Of a stretch of 64,000 bases of DNA, positions 33,351 to 44,460 are shown piece by piece. Source of the DNA: Toxorhynchites rutilus septentrionalis (Eukaryota > Arthropoda > Insecta > Diptera > Culicidae); assembly GCF_029784135.1 (NCBI RefSeq), contig NC_073746.1, positions 182,281,788-182,345,787 on the forward strand. The letters run 5' to 3'. A program made the translations under genes and the position numbers. Within the stretch, counting starts at the first letter, position 1, and each line of letters opens with the position of its first letter. The notes beneath the pieces were generated by a model. The model did no database searches, had not been told where the DNA came from, and saw nothing but the letters and a program-made list of their open reading frames with translations.

Positions 33351-33480
33351 GCCAATTCATTATCGAAGAGTTTAACGATGTAATTATTCAAACATATTCA
33401 AAATCAACAGATAGCCTAACGGAATCCTACGTCAACTATGCGGTCGAGTCTCGGCCACAACCCTCCTATGACTTTTTTTA

Positions 33481-35817
33481 TTCCATTTGCTTATTTATTT
33501 AGGCTCATCAGCATTCTAGCTGTTACAGAGCCGGATTTGAATCGTGTACATGCCACATGTTTTTGTCGTATCTATAAATACCACATTACACAGTATCCAT
33601 TTAGGAGTAAGAGTATTCCTTCTGTTCTTCCATTTTTCATACTCGTAATAAGCGCCGCATCAACAAATTTTCTTCAGTAAGGAACGGGACCTGTCGCGAA
33701 ACACACACTCGTCGTGTTCCTATTGATTTCGCGTTCTGTTCCCACAAGATCTTTGTTGAAGTGTGAAAAATTATGTTACCATAAGTCAGAATAGAGATGA
33801 TCGGGAGTGTGAATTAGGGCCAGAGAAAAGTACTCGATAAACTCCTTCAATTGTTTTATTTCTAATTTCAAAGTTATTACATTTTTCTAGTTGTCATTCT
33901 CATGTTCATTCTATCTTATGTATAATATTTTCACTTAGTTCAAAGTATTGTTTTTATTTTTTGCATACTCTCATCCCCTATGGAATGCGGCAAAATGGTA
34001 TCCCCTATTTGGGGTTCACCAGCCGCTCTTTTGCATTAAACTCGCATAACTTTGCGTAAAATACGTTTGCTGCTGTTTTCGCTTTGTTTATTATGTGTGT
34101 TTTGTAGATGGTTCAATAGCTAATATATATTTAATAAATGCGGAAATCAATAACTGTTTTTTTTGTTTCTCTCGTTAATTATATAATTATATTAACAATG
34201 TCCTCGCGTGTTTTCAATAATCATTCGTAAGTCTCGTAGTAAGCATAAATGATCGTTTAAACTTATTTGAACGTTATGATGGATATACTTGCGTGTACTT
34301 TTGAGCGGATCGATCAATTTTTCCCTGTTTCGTTTGATCGACTCAGCTCTCTGCGGGAGGAAGCGTTCCGAAATAAAAAGAAGCTCCAGATTTTAATCGT
34401 TTACAAATGAAGGTTTTACGTAGTAAAATATAATTCTCGATAAGTCGTTATGCGTAAACTCAACATGTTCGCTTTCCGTTTGTTTTGTTTTGTTTTGATA
34501 ATTACTCAAGTTTGGAATTCATCTAATATAATATGTATACTACAGCAAAGACCTTGTTTGCATATAACTGTTTTTTTGTCGATTCCATTCTTTTATAATC
34601 ACTCTTTTCATCAGATATTTTGTGTATATTTCTGTTCTTGTTATGCTTTTATTTAGAATTTATTAGAAAGTTTTGTATAGTATTCATGTATTTATAAGAT
34701 AATGAAGAATTTAAAGACTTTTCTCTAACGCTAGCGAAAGATGACCACCACTTTTGAGATGATGACTTTCCGTTTTCTTTACAACGTGTTACGTATTTTT
34801 ACATCCTTGTGAAAGCGCATTTCATTTTTTTTTGTTCTGTTGGGTGTGGGATTTTCAGAAAATCCCTATATTCCGCAAGATGGGAGAGAGGCTTTGTTTT
34901 TTTTTATTTTACTCAACAATTTGGTCGGTGGCCATCACAGTTCATGTTTAGAGTATTGCATAATTGTAGAAACAATATAAAGATTCCATATTGTTATCAG
35001 CCAAATCAGAGAACATAAAAATTGGTATTTTTACCGTTCTCGCCATTTCGTAGGGCTTTTCGAGCTCCCGACTTCACCTTGTAGAAGATAGAAATCTCCA
35101 CTGAGCGCTTAGTTTATTATAAACGTTTTTTGCTTGAATGTTTCCTCATCGCGTGAAAAATATGGACCTCATGATACCAATAAGTGTTCCTATTGAAAGC
35201 ACGAAGCATGAAATTACCTTTGTGTTCGGTAGAAACTAAACATATTAAATTGTTTCAACAAAAAACTCATATTCGTAATTTTCGTTTGTTTATTGAGTCA
35301 CTTAGCTTCCTTCATGCTTTATGTTTCTGTGTAAAGTATGGTTTGATGATTATGAATATTGATGTATCATGCTATTAACTGATGTTTGTTTTTTTATCGA
35401 AATGAAGTTTTGCTTTTTCTCGTAATAATTCTACCCTTTTTTAGTTTTTTGTGTGTATGTCATCTACAAGGGTATGGCAAAAGTCATCTGTACAAGTTAT
35501 TTGACCTGGATTCTAATTTGTCGTACGATTTTTTTGTGTATAGAACTGGCAAATGAAAAAGTTTTCGCTTAGTCCCAACTAGGGACTGTTGTCCGCGGTG
35601 TATCAACGGGTAGTCCAAGATTACAAAAAAAATGTCTTTTTTTTCTGGAATAAGCGATGTCGTCGTTTTGAGGATTGTGGTTACGCATTGTGGGCTTCAA
35701 GTTTTTCAAAAAAAAAAACAGTGTTTATGTTCCAATTGGATGTTTTAAAGTCTTGCACGATGAACTCAAATAAAAGGCTTTTACGTGAATCATTCACATT
35801 TACATTGAAGCTTGCAT
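33481..35817. other. Long AT-rich stretch without supported gene
   Basis: T-rich runs and several AATAAA-like words occur, but there is no frame above about 113 codons and no exon series. It could include untranslated or intronic DNA of a gene outside the repeats. Nothing in the sequence decides this. Confidence 0.4.
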
Positions 35818-36040
35818 TAAAAAATGGACAGATTTCACCAATTTTTCATGCGTTGGTCTCAACACCCGATTATGAGACCACTTGTGTATCGTCAATCATA
35901 GTAACCAATGAGTTTTCAAACAAAATTTGACAGCACTATCTGTTGAATTGCGGAAGTTATAGCGAAAACAGTAAAGCAATTGCTCTCCATGGTTTGTGCT
36001 TACTGAGAGCTCCAACGCATTGAAAGTGGAAGTAAGTGGA
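35818..36040 (+). mobile_element. Terminal fragment of a mariner-superfamily element
   Basis: It matches 47325-47470 in direct orientation: GAGACCACTTGTG, ATCGTCAATCATAGTAA and GAGTTTTCAAACAAAATTTG are shared. At 47.4 kb this sequence leads into a D37D-like transposase gene, so this is probably the 5' end of another copy. Confidence 0.55.
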
Positions 36041-36089
36041 CGTCATGGACGTCAAGTATTGAGAGCATTGAACGGAAGCCTGAAACGTT

Positions 36090-36440
36090 TTGGAATCTAA
36101 AACGAGGTCGTGGCAAATCCCTTCTCTTTCTGGCGATTTTTTAAGAGTCGGAAAGACGCAGTCGATTCCGTCGGTAATGTCCTTTGATTAAAGGGGCAGT
36201 GACGATATCAACGGCTCAGTCGAACTCTTCGTTTCTTTTTTCAAATCCATACTGCTGATTCCGCGCCTGATTGCCTGAAATTGTTGAATTCATGGCCGTC
36301 GTACAATATAAACTTTCCGTTTTCAACCTTCACAGACGTTGTCAGTGCATTGAACCCAGCCAAAGGTCCCGGACCAGATAGACTACCTCCTGTATTTATT
36401 CGACGATGCGGTGAAGTGCTAGGACCTCAATCGGTGTTCG
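36090..36440 (+). pseudogene. LINE RT fragment
   Basis: Remains of the segment before and at the start of reverse transcriptase are visible. The clearest block is TFTDVVSALNPAKGPGPDRL (36322-), followed by PPVFIRRCGEVLG. It breaks off where the next LINE begins at about 36425. Confidence 0.6.
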
Positions 36441-36690
36441 GCATTCGAGGCGAACAGAAGTATTTAAACTTTGCCGAATCGGCATCAAAGTGGTGGTATC
36501 CTCCAGAGAAGAATACGGTAATACTGCAGCATATCTGAAGGAAATAAAGGCCGAGTTTTTCTCCCACGACATTCCGGGGGAAAAACCATTCAAAGCTGTT
36601 TTGAGAGGATTACCAGAACTTGATATAAATGATCTCATTTCTGAGCTCCGTGACCACTATAAAAGACGTGAAGAAAAAGCTAAACATGCA

Positions 36691-36748
36691 AGAGACGAAT
36701 GAACTCTCAGAGTTTAAAGTCTCTCTAATTCAATACCTTCCTTCCTTC
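36691..36748 (+). mobile_element. 58-bp micro-retroposon (hairpin unit)
   Basis: It begins AGAGACGAATGAACTCTC and ends in CCTTCC repeats. Flanks are CTAAACATGCA (36680-36690 and 36749-36759). It is almost identical to the unit at 25124-25176 apart from the tail. Confidence 0.85.
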
Positions 36749-36759
36749 CTAAACATGCA

Positions 36760-36965
36760 TTCTTTGTGTATACACCGACTGGACAACATCGTTGCTGGAC
36801 GGGCTGGATGGCGAGGGATCGAGTGCCTTTCTCAAGGCAAGAGGGCGGAGGTGGTAGCGCTGGAGTAGAATAGAGTAGAGTTTTCAAAGGGCCTTTCTCA
36901 AGGCTAGAGACGAATGAACTGCAAAAGTTTAAAGTCTCTATAATACAATACCTTCCTTTCCTTCC
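36760..36965 (+). mobile_element. About 206-bp retroposon, copy 2 of the 19308 unit
   Basis: It starts TTCTTTGTGT exactly as at 19308 and ends with the AGAGACGAATGAACTGC hairpin and a CCTTCC tail. It entered the right-hand duplication of the preceding unit, so CTAAACAT now occurs three times (36680, 36749, 36965). The last copy lacks GCA. Confidence 0.75.
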
Positions 36966-36993
36966 TAAACATTATCGAGATCGTCTCTATTTA

Positions 36994-37973
36994 GGGGAAA
37001 AGGGGGGAATTTGGACCACCTAAGTAAATCGTCTAATATTTCCAAACCAATACGGTCTAAATAAAAAATGTCACATTGTATACTGAGCTACTCATGTTTC
37101 CTCTCAATTAATAATGTTTAATCACATCATTTAAAGCTTCAATCTACCAAATATACCATAAAATAAAAGAGATGATTTTTGAACATTAAAATTTGATGCG
37201 GAGTGATTTGGACCGTCTGTGGGGTGATTTGGTCCAGTGTGTGTTTCATCGAAAAAAACATACTTATGTTTATGTAAAGTATTTTGGGATAATGTTACAT
37301 TCAGTAACAATGTTTTGGGATCGATACCAGGTGTCTTGGCCAGATTCCAGACCAGTAAAGTTGGATTGACACCATCTTGAATTCTGCATGAATATTTTCA
37401 CTGTTGTTCGAGCATTTTCAAACACTTTCGATGCTTGGTCAAAGGAAATCCGTTCTCGATGGCCTGCGTTGCTCTTTCAAGCTCCTCCTTCTTCCAACGG
37501 TGTCTGTCCATCCTCTTTTGTAATTCAGCGGCATCTGGAATCAATTAGACCAAAGAAAAGTCTCAAACCTGTAGGACCAATTCACCCCACAGAAACGTGT
37601 CCATGTCACCCCACACAACAGGCAAAAACTAAAATGCAATTAATTTCATTTATTGTTTCCAACTTACAGTTTCGCTACATCAAATTGTTCCTCTTCTGTA
37701 GGCGAACAAAACTTTACTGCACAATACACGAAAAGTTTGTTTAATTAGCGGGAAAAATCATAAAACTACTATCGGAAAACTAACATTTTTTGACGATCAA
37801 AGTGCTTGCTGTGTTCATGCTACCGTTTCCCTCTAGTTGTGAAGTTTTACCAAAGTTTTTTTTTACTTTAGGTACATACGGTTCGACAATAGAAGGAAAG
37901 GACATTATAAAAAATCCAAGTTGAGCCGTACTTTTTGAGATAAAGGGGTGGTCCAAATCACCCCGTGTTACCC
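36994..37973. mobile_element. Pogo-like element, 980 bp
   Basis: The left end GGGGAAAAGGGGGGAATTTG and the reverse-complemented right end GGGTAACACGGGGTGATTTG both continue GACCACC and are flanked by TA (36992-36993 and 37974-37975). The LINE ORF1 frame resumes precisely across it. Inside, about 37310-37540 on the minus strand encodes a decayed pipsqueak/pogo-type helix-turn-helix (NYKR..TD...RW.KEELERA, then LTKASKVFENARTTVK). Confidence 0.8.
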
Positions 37974-38529
37974 TACTCCATTTTAAAAGAGGAACAGTAA
38001 CGATGAACGGTCTTCAAGCAATCCGTTCTCTTTTTTTTCCATCATTGTGAAATGGGAGCTGTACCTTGGTGGAAATAGAGACATTACTCAATGCCAACGA
38101 TGTCCGTTTGAATGTGCTGCAGCTCTGAAATGTGCTAATTGCGGAGGTGACCATTCGGGATCCGACAAACAATGTTCTAAACGCGAGGTGTTTAAACGTA
38201 TTCGAAAACAGGCATCATCCAACAACCATCTGAAGTCGAAAAAACAGTTCGATCCTGTTTTCAAAGCAGATGGTTTTCCAGTGTTGAATAACCGTAGTTC
38301 CTTCCGAATCAATATGGTTGGTATTCCTATCAACAATCAGTGGACTTCTCCTCCCCCTGGGCTCAGATAGCAATCAAAACCAGAATCCGATACTTCAAAG
38401 AACAACGCGGATCTATTCAAGCTAGCAGAACTGTTAGAGATTTTCATCAACATGACGGGTGCTCTACGTCAATGTCGCAGCAAACCCGAGCAGATGCAAG
38501 TGCTCGAAACATTCATACTCCAATATGGT

Positions 38530-41250
38530 GACTAACGGCCTAAAAATCTTCACCTTGCTCTGTTCGGGCTGGAAGCTGGAGCTGGAAGGATTTGTCAGGG
38601 AACATAAAATTGATGTAGGGTTCATAATAGAGTCCCATTTAACATCCAGTGATAATTTCTCGTTGCCAATCGTTCGACTGGACCGCCCCAATTCCAGGGA
38701 AGGAGGGGTTGCTATCATCGTAAAAAAGGTATCCAGGCTTTCGCAGGACGACAACTGGTACGCTCCAATTTGTTGCTGCATATTGTCCTCGTCAGTGCAC
38801 AGCTACCAGTGGACTGTCAGAAAAATTTAAAAGGGATCTGTCCATCATCACTCGTACCAGTACTAAGTTGATAGTGGGTGAAGATTTTAACGCGAAGCAC
38901 GAGCTGTGGGGCAATCACCGACGAAACTCCAACGGGCTGCTGCTATTTGACCATCTTCAGCTCGGAAACTGCACAGTTCATTTTCCAGACAGTTCTACGC
39001 ATTGGTCACCATCTGGCAATGCTTCTACTCTGGACATATTTCTGGCCAACGTTAACACATCAAAACCAATCTCCCTTAATGAGTTGAGCTCTGATCATCA
39101 TCCGATAATCTGCAAAGTTGTAGGTGATGCAGCTACGGTTTCAGTGCAGCAACTCAAGGATTACCACCATGTGGACTGGATGGTGTTTGGCAGAATAGCA
39201 GATGACAACATCGAGGAGAATCCAGCTCTCGATTCATCAGCAGATATTGACCGTGCACTTGGAGATTTTCGCGAAGCCATATCGGAGGCAGAAAGGACCT
39301 GTATTCGAAGTGTTCCTGTTAGGGGTAAGTTTATTGAAATTGACCCCCATACATTATTATTAATTAGATTTAGGAACATATATAGACGGAAATTTCAAAG
39401 GTCGGGTGATCAGGATAAAAGACGCTTTGCTCGTAGTCTCACTAGAATTATTGCATCAAGGATGAAATCACTCCGAAATGGAAATTAGCGAAAGTGTTGA
39501 AGACCTGTTCCACCTTTGAGGGTCGAGGAGTCAACTTTGATTACTCCAATCGAGAAGGCTGATGCTATCAGAGACGATTTTTATTGTTCTCATAATATTG
39601 GACTTCACATGCAGAGCCCACATGATCAAATGGTTTCATTGGGCATCACCGACCTTGACAACCAAGCTAGCACTGTTCCCCCAGAAGGTGTCATTACTCC
39701 AAAGCCGCTTTGCCCAGCGCTGAAGAGCAGCAAAAATATGAAGACTCCCGGGTTTGACGGCATTTTCAACATAATTTTAAAACAGTTGAATAGGAAAGCA
39801 TATACAACTATATGCCAAATTTTCAATAGATTCCTGGAACTTAGCTACTTTCCTTCTATGTGGAAACTAGCGAAAGTTATCCCCATTCTCAAACCCGGGA
39901 AAGACCCAACATCCCCATCCAGCTACAGGCCAATAAGTTTGCTCTCATCGCTCTGTAAGCTGTTTGAGAAAATAATATATCTAAGACTGCTGATGCAGAT
40001 TGAAAACAATAATATCTTTCCTTCGCAACAGTTTGGGTTTAGAGGCGGTCACTCAACATCACATCAGGTGCTTCGGTTGAAAAACAACATCAACAAATAT
40101 TGAGCTATAGCCAAGTCCACCACCATAGCATTGCTAGATGTTGAAAAGGCATTTGACAAGGTTTGGAATGGTGGTCTTGTTTACAAGCTCGTTCACTACA
40201 ACTTTCCAATATATTGGGTTAAAATCATTCGTAGCTACCTGAGTCAAAGGTCGTTCAAGGTATCGCTGAATGGAATCGCATCTAAAACCATCCCTATTCC
40301 AGCAGGTGTGCCTACTAGGTAGTTTACTAGGCTTTGTACTTTATAATTTATATACATCGGATGTCCGTCCTTTCCCGTCCTTGGTGCATGTTGTCACTTT
40401 ACGCAGATGACACTGCTCTCAGTGTAAAAGGTCGGACTACACGTGAAAAGCCCGCGTCTCTACGACAGGATTCGTTTCAACACCAGCCCCGTTTCTCTTC
40501 GTCGACGGAGGATGTTTGACCCACCCCTGAGGAACAGAAATTACACCCAGCATGAACCGACAGCCAGATTTATGCGTGAGTTCAACGTGCTGCAAAATGT
40601 TGTTTCTGTAAATATGACATCAGAAGAAATTCGAAGAAGATTAAGATTATATTTTAGAGACCAACTGAATGTATAAGTTCTAAGTTTGTATGTTTTATGT
40701 TTTCTGTATTCACGTTTAATTTTAAGAAGGCTAACGGGCTTACAGCCTATAGTCCAAATAAACAAAATGAAGAAAGAAAGAAAAAAAAAGAACTCACCAG
40801 CAAACTTCAGCAATGCCTGAACAGCTTTGTTGATTATGCTTCTTCCTGGAAGATTGAAATCAACGCTTCTAAAACCCAAGCAATTATTATCAAACATCGG
40901 CAAATATATAAATTGAACCCACCATCAAACTATCAAATCTTACTGGGTGGGTATCCGATTGATTGGTCTTCCGAAGTAAAATATCTTGGAATTACACTAA
41001 GTTCTAAGTTGACTTTTCGATCCCATATTGAAAATATCATTGTCAGATGCTTCGTTCTAGTGAGTCTTTATCCACTAATCTGTCGCAAATCCAGATTATC
41101 TAGGCCTAACAAAATTGCCGTCTATAAACAAATAATTGCTCCAATAATTTTTTATGCTACCCCAGTGTGGGGGTCATGTGCAGATACTCACAAAATAAAA
41201 TTGCAACGAACCCAGAACAGGGCACTTCGGTTGCTGCTCGATATGCCCAG
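38530..41250 (+). pseudogene. Jockey-like LINE ORF2 (endonuclease plus RT), broken
   Basis: Endonuclease remains are LELEGFVREHKIDVGFIIES, REGGVAIIVKK, GEDFNAKHELWGN (38877-) and SDHHPIIC (about 39090). Reverse-transcriptase blocks are KTPGFDGIFNIILK, SSYRPISLLSSLCKLFEKII, QQFGFRGGHSTSHQ, LLDVEKAFDKVWN (40129-) and YADDTALSVKG (about 40402). After a LINE insertion (about 40435-40793) it continues with KIEINASKTQAI, VKYLGITLSSKLTF and TPVWGS. It stops at LLLDMPR, where the foldback element begins. There is no RNase H, consistent with the Jockey clade. Several stops and frameshifts are present. Confidence 0.8.
40435..40793 (+). mobile_element. 3' fragment of another LINE inserted in RT
   Basis: It encodes the C-terminal tail of a different LINE ORF2 (SPRLYDRIRFNTSPVSLRRR, then EFNVLQNVVSVN and RRRLRLYFRDQLNV, stop at about 40674). 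A short 3' UTR and an A/G-rich tail (about 40765-40791) follow. The surrounding reverse-transcriptase frame continues after it. The target duplication is unclear. Confidence 0.65.
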
Positions 41251-42893
41251 GCAGTCTTCCATGTTTCACAAAAAACACTGCATTCGGGACAAACATGTCC
41301 ACGTGGCTGTTCGCAGTTTTGTGTTTGAATACAAACATGATTTTTTCGTACCTATGTTTGAAAATGTGACATGTTTGTATTCGTAGTAAGTTTGGACATG
41401 TTTAATCCTAATGTTTCACATGATGTTCGAACATGGTGTTCAGTTTCTCTTGTATTTTCACCCCAAGCACCGGCAGTGCGTAGAGTAGAAGAAGTGAAAC
41501 GGACACCACACCACCACCACTCAACACGTGGTGTGTTGGTATGTTGACATGGAAAAAATGCTTTCCTATCATGACAATGGGTGTTTCGTCTAAAATTTTG
41601 GGCAAATAAAATAAACCTGTTCTGAGCAAAATAAACGTCGATTGATATCAGAGTTCTCCACAATTGATATCATTATTTAGTGCACGCATCAATTTATATA
41701 TTGAATTCATGTAACATTCGCTATTATTAGCTATTTGAATAAGTACTAAAATTGAATAGAGCGTGGCGAAGATGTTTAGTTACCCACAACCAATTTTGAT
41801 TATAATATTAAAATTATAGAAATAATTATAGAATATAAAGTACCATAACTATTCAGCAGTGACATGTTAGGCGTGACGCTAACCACTCGACTACGCGAGC
41901 AACAATTTTGACTGGATCTTTGAAAGTTTACAAACGGCTAATACACAAATAGCATATGTAGTGTAGTGTAAGTGTAGCTTTCAGTTTTTTCCTTCATTCA
42001 GTTTGTGATAACATCGAGAAATTAATGGCTTGCTAGGGCGACTGATCTGTCTCTATGCGTAGTATAACTGTCATTGAAGCTAATCTTTCCTCCAACAGCC
42101 ATTTATAATGGTATAAATATATAGAGTATCGAGATACAAAACACATATTGAAGGAGGGTTGATTGTAATTCTTTCACAAATCGTCATCGCAAAAGCTAAT
42201 CATGAATATGGTACAGATTTTTTCATAATAATTTTGCAGGTGACAATTGGAATTTTTCGGAATTGGTTTTTTGAACGCCCTAACTTGGACCGCCCTAATC
42301 AAACTTTCATTAAAATATCAAGAATATCTGTAAACATTCCTGAAAACATGCATCTGAAACAAATTTTTGGGTATTTATTTATTTGGCCAGCATTTGTACG
42401 ACGTCGTCCGCTGTGCAGTCGGTTCTCCAGACTTCAATTGGCAACATGTACACAAAAAAATCTCATAGAAAGCTTCTTTTTATTCAGAGAATGTTTTCTT
42501 TGCACGAAACCAAAGATTATTTGATCAGACTTGCAAAATGTGCATGAACTCATAGCCTATTAGTTCATGCAATTTTTGTATTGCGAACTAAATTTCAAGT
42601 TCGTTTCTGTGAAAAAGTATTCTACGAAGAAATGTTTTGGGATGAATAATTTCTTTCCGTGTATGAATAGAAACGAAACGAAAGCATTGAATACTGCGAC
42701 TTCGGGTGATATGTTAGCACATGATGTTCTTGAATTATGAACATCGTGTTTGTTTTCACATGTTTATGTTTGTGTATCATTGTTCGTGTTGGGGATAGAC
42801 ACTCAACACTAGCGAGAATCATGTTCGAATTCAAACAGAAACATGGAATTTTCACATCGCGTGGACATGTGTAAGTGTTTTTCGGAAGACTGC
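41251..42893. mobile_element. 1.6-kb inverted-repeat (foldback-like) element
   Basis: Both ends begin GCAGTCTTCC and share AAAAACACT and ACATGTCCACG words in inverted order, spaced differently. The subterminal DNA is rich in AACATG/CATGTT repeats on both sides. No transposase was recognised and no target duplication is visible. It joins one LINE remnant (left) to a different one (right). Confidence 0.55.
41865..41915 (-). mobile_element. SINE tRNA-like head fragment
   Basis: On the minus strand GTAGTCGAGTGGTTAGCGTC matches the A-box end of the SINEs at 1-211 and 28474. The B box and body are not recognisable, so it is a relic. Confidence 0.55.
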
Positions 42894-43740
42894 TTGACAC
42901 AGTGTTGACTTTTCGCCCCCATTATGACAACATAATTGCAAAGACTAACCGACAACTAGGATTTATATTTAAAGTAGCCAACGAATTCCGTGCTCCACAA
43001 TGTCACTTTACAGTATACTGGTGCGTTCCATTCTGTAATCAAATGCAATCGCGTGATGCCCGTATCAGTTAAACTGGATAAGTAGATTCTAATCAATACA
43101 AAATAAATTCATTAGATACGCGCTCCGTAGTCTTCCATGGCGAGACCCGTAAAATTTACCACCGTATGAAGAGCGATGTAGGCTCCTCGGGCTTGACACG
43201 TTGGAACGCAGGAGATATGTTGCCCAAGTTATGTTTGTCGCTAAAATACTTTTGGGCGATATTCACTCAGCGGAAATATTGACACAACAAAATATATACG
43301 CACCTATTAGAGCCCTTCGACAGCGGGACTTCCTGTTACTAGACGGTCGTCGTTCAGCGACAAGATTCAACGAAGTCTAACAGATGTTTGATTTTAACTC
43401 TTCTGCTGCAGCATTCAATCGAAATGGAAGACAATGGAAGACTGAAGATCCACCCCGATCAGCAGTTTTACTGTATACATTTTATTATTTATGGCTCTAA
43501 TTTTATTATTATGATTTATGAGAATATTTGTTTTTAGGTTTTTTCTCTGTACTATGTGCTTAGTTATTGTTAATATCTTGTAGTAGGAATTATGAAAAGG
43601 TATGAGGTTTTTATGTCCTTTTGTGTAAAACATCCAAAAACTCAAAAGGGCTTTTCCTCGTCTTATCGGTACATGTGATATCATTAAGGCAACTAGCCAG
43701 ATGAGAAATAAATAAATAATAAGTAATAATTAATAAATAC
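42894..43740 (+). pseudogene. LINE 3' part (Jockey/CR1-like C-terminal domain)
   Basis: LDTVLTFRPHYDNIIAKTNR, QLGFIFKVANEF and, further on, LRQRDFLLLDGRRSATRFNE in shifted frames are typical of the C-terminal LINE domain. The DNA ends in AATAAATAA repeats at about 43705-43738, the likely 3' tail. Stops and frameshifts are frequent. Confidence 0.7.
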
Positions 43741-44460
43741 CAAGATGCCTGTGAAAGACGCGACTGATCAGTTGATAACCGACTCCACTGATTAGCCTAA
43801 AACGATGGTTCGAACACTTTGAGCAGCTGCTCCAAGTATCCGTGAACAACCAGTCATCAGCAGAGAACGCACGGAAACTTCACGTTTTCGTGAACCGATG
43901 TCTAAGGTATATAATTTGGGCCTGGTGGCCAGACAACTTGATTTCGAATGACAATGAATACCAAGATGCACCATCGTCGTTTCCAGCAGACGGCGGTATT
44001 AACAGATCCAGGAGTGTGAGTCGTCCACACATTACGAAAGAGCGGAAATGAAATGTGCAGTCAGGCATTAGACTGGAACCCGCAAGAACAAATCAGCAGA
44101 GGCAGCTCCAGAGGTTCCTGGCGACGGAGCCTCACAAACGATATAAGAGGAGTCGATCCAAATTTGCCCTGGACACGGGTCAAGGTGAAACTGCCGATCA
44201 CCCAGGATGGAAGCTTCTAACGAAGGTACTATGTTCCCAGCGTGGAGCGAAGCAACATTAAGAAGCTGCACGAAGCTGATCATCTACAAGTTCTCTACGG
44301 TCACAAGACCTGGACCATGCTCGCGAAAGTACAACGCGTCCATCCGGTGAAAATGGTTCTCAACAACGAACCGATAGGAACGAGACGGAGAGGCGCGCAC
44401 CGTGAAAGATGGATCGGTCAGAAGGAAGACGATTTGTGTACAATAGGTAGGTAACGTTGG
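43741..44460 (+). pseudogene. RTE-like LINE fragments
   Basis: It starts with the linker block KMPVKDATDQL found also at about 52790. It then jumps to C-terminal blocks VFVNRCLRYIIWAWWPDNLI, ALDWNPQ-type words and GVDPNL-type words, so most of the reverse transcriptase is deleted. A second short RTE-like piece (VLNNEPIGTRRRGAHRERWI, 44360-) follows. It resembles the copy at 51395-54215. Confidence 0.65.

Larger units (their letters stand above)
32850..33480 (+). repeat. Histone-3'-end-like repeat, inverted partner of 15604-16200
   Basis: It mirrors 15604-16200 across 17 kb. It includes a histone-like 3' stem-loop at 33336-33350 and ends near AATCCTACGTCA (33423-33434), the recurrent boundary word. 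A 61-bp unit has inserted at 33062. No histone coding remains upstream of the stem-loop were recognised. Confidence 0.65.
36425..38370 (+). pseudogene. Jockey-like LINE ORF1 (gag-like, zinc knuckle), broken by three insertions
   Basis: The N-terminal block IKAEFFSHDIPGEKPFKAVL and RGLPELDINDLISELRDHYK (36553-36663) is typical of Jockey-type ORF1. After inserts at 36691-36748, 36760-36965 and 36994-37973 the frame resumes with TVTMNGLQAIRS (about 37995). It then gives CQRC...CANCGGDHSGSDKQC (about 38095-38170), the last a CCHC zinc knuckle; the first knuckle has lost residues. ORF1 proteins bind LINE RNA. Frameshifts abolish function. Confidence 0.75.
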
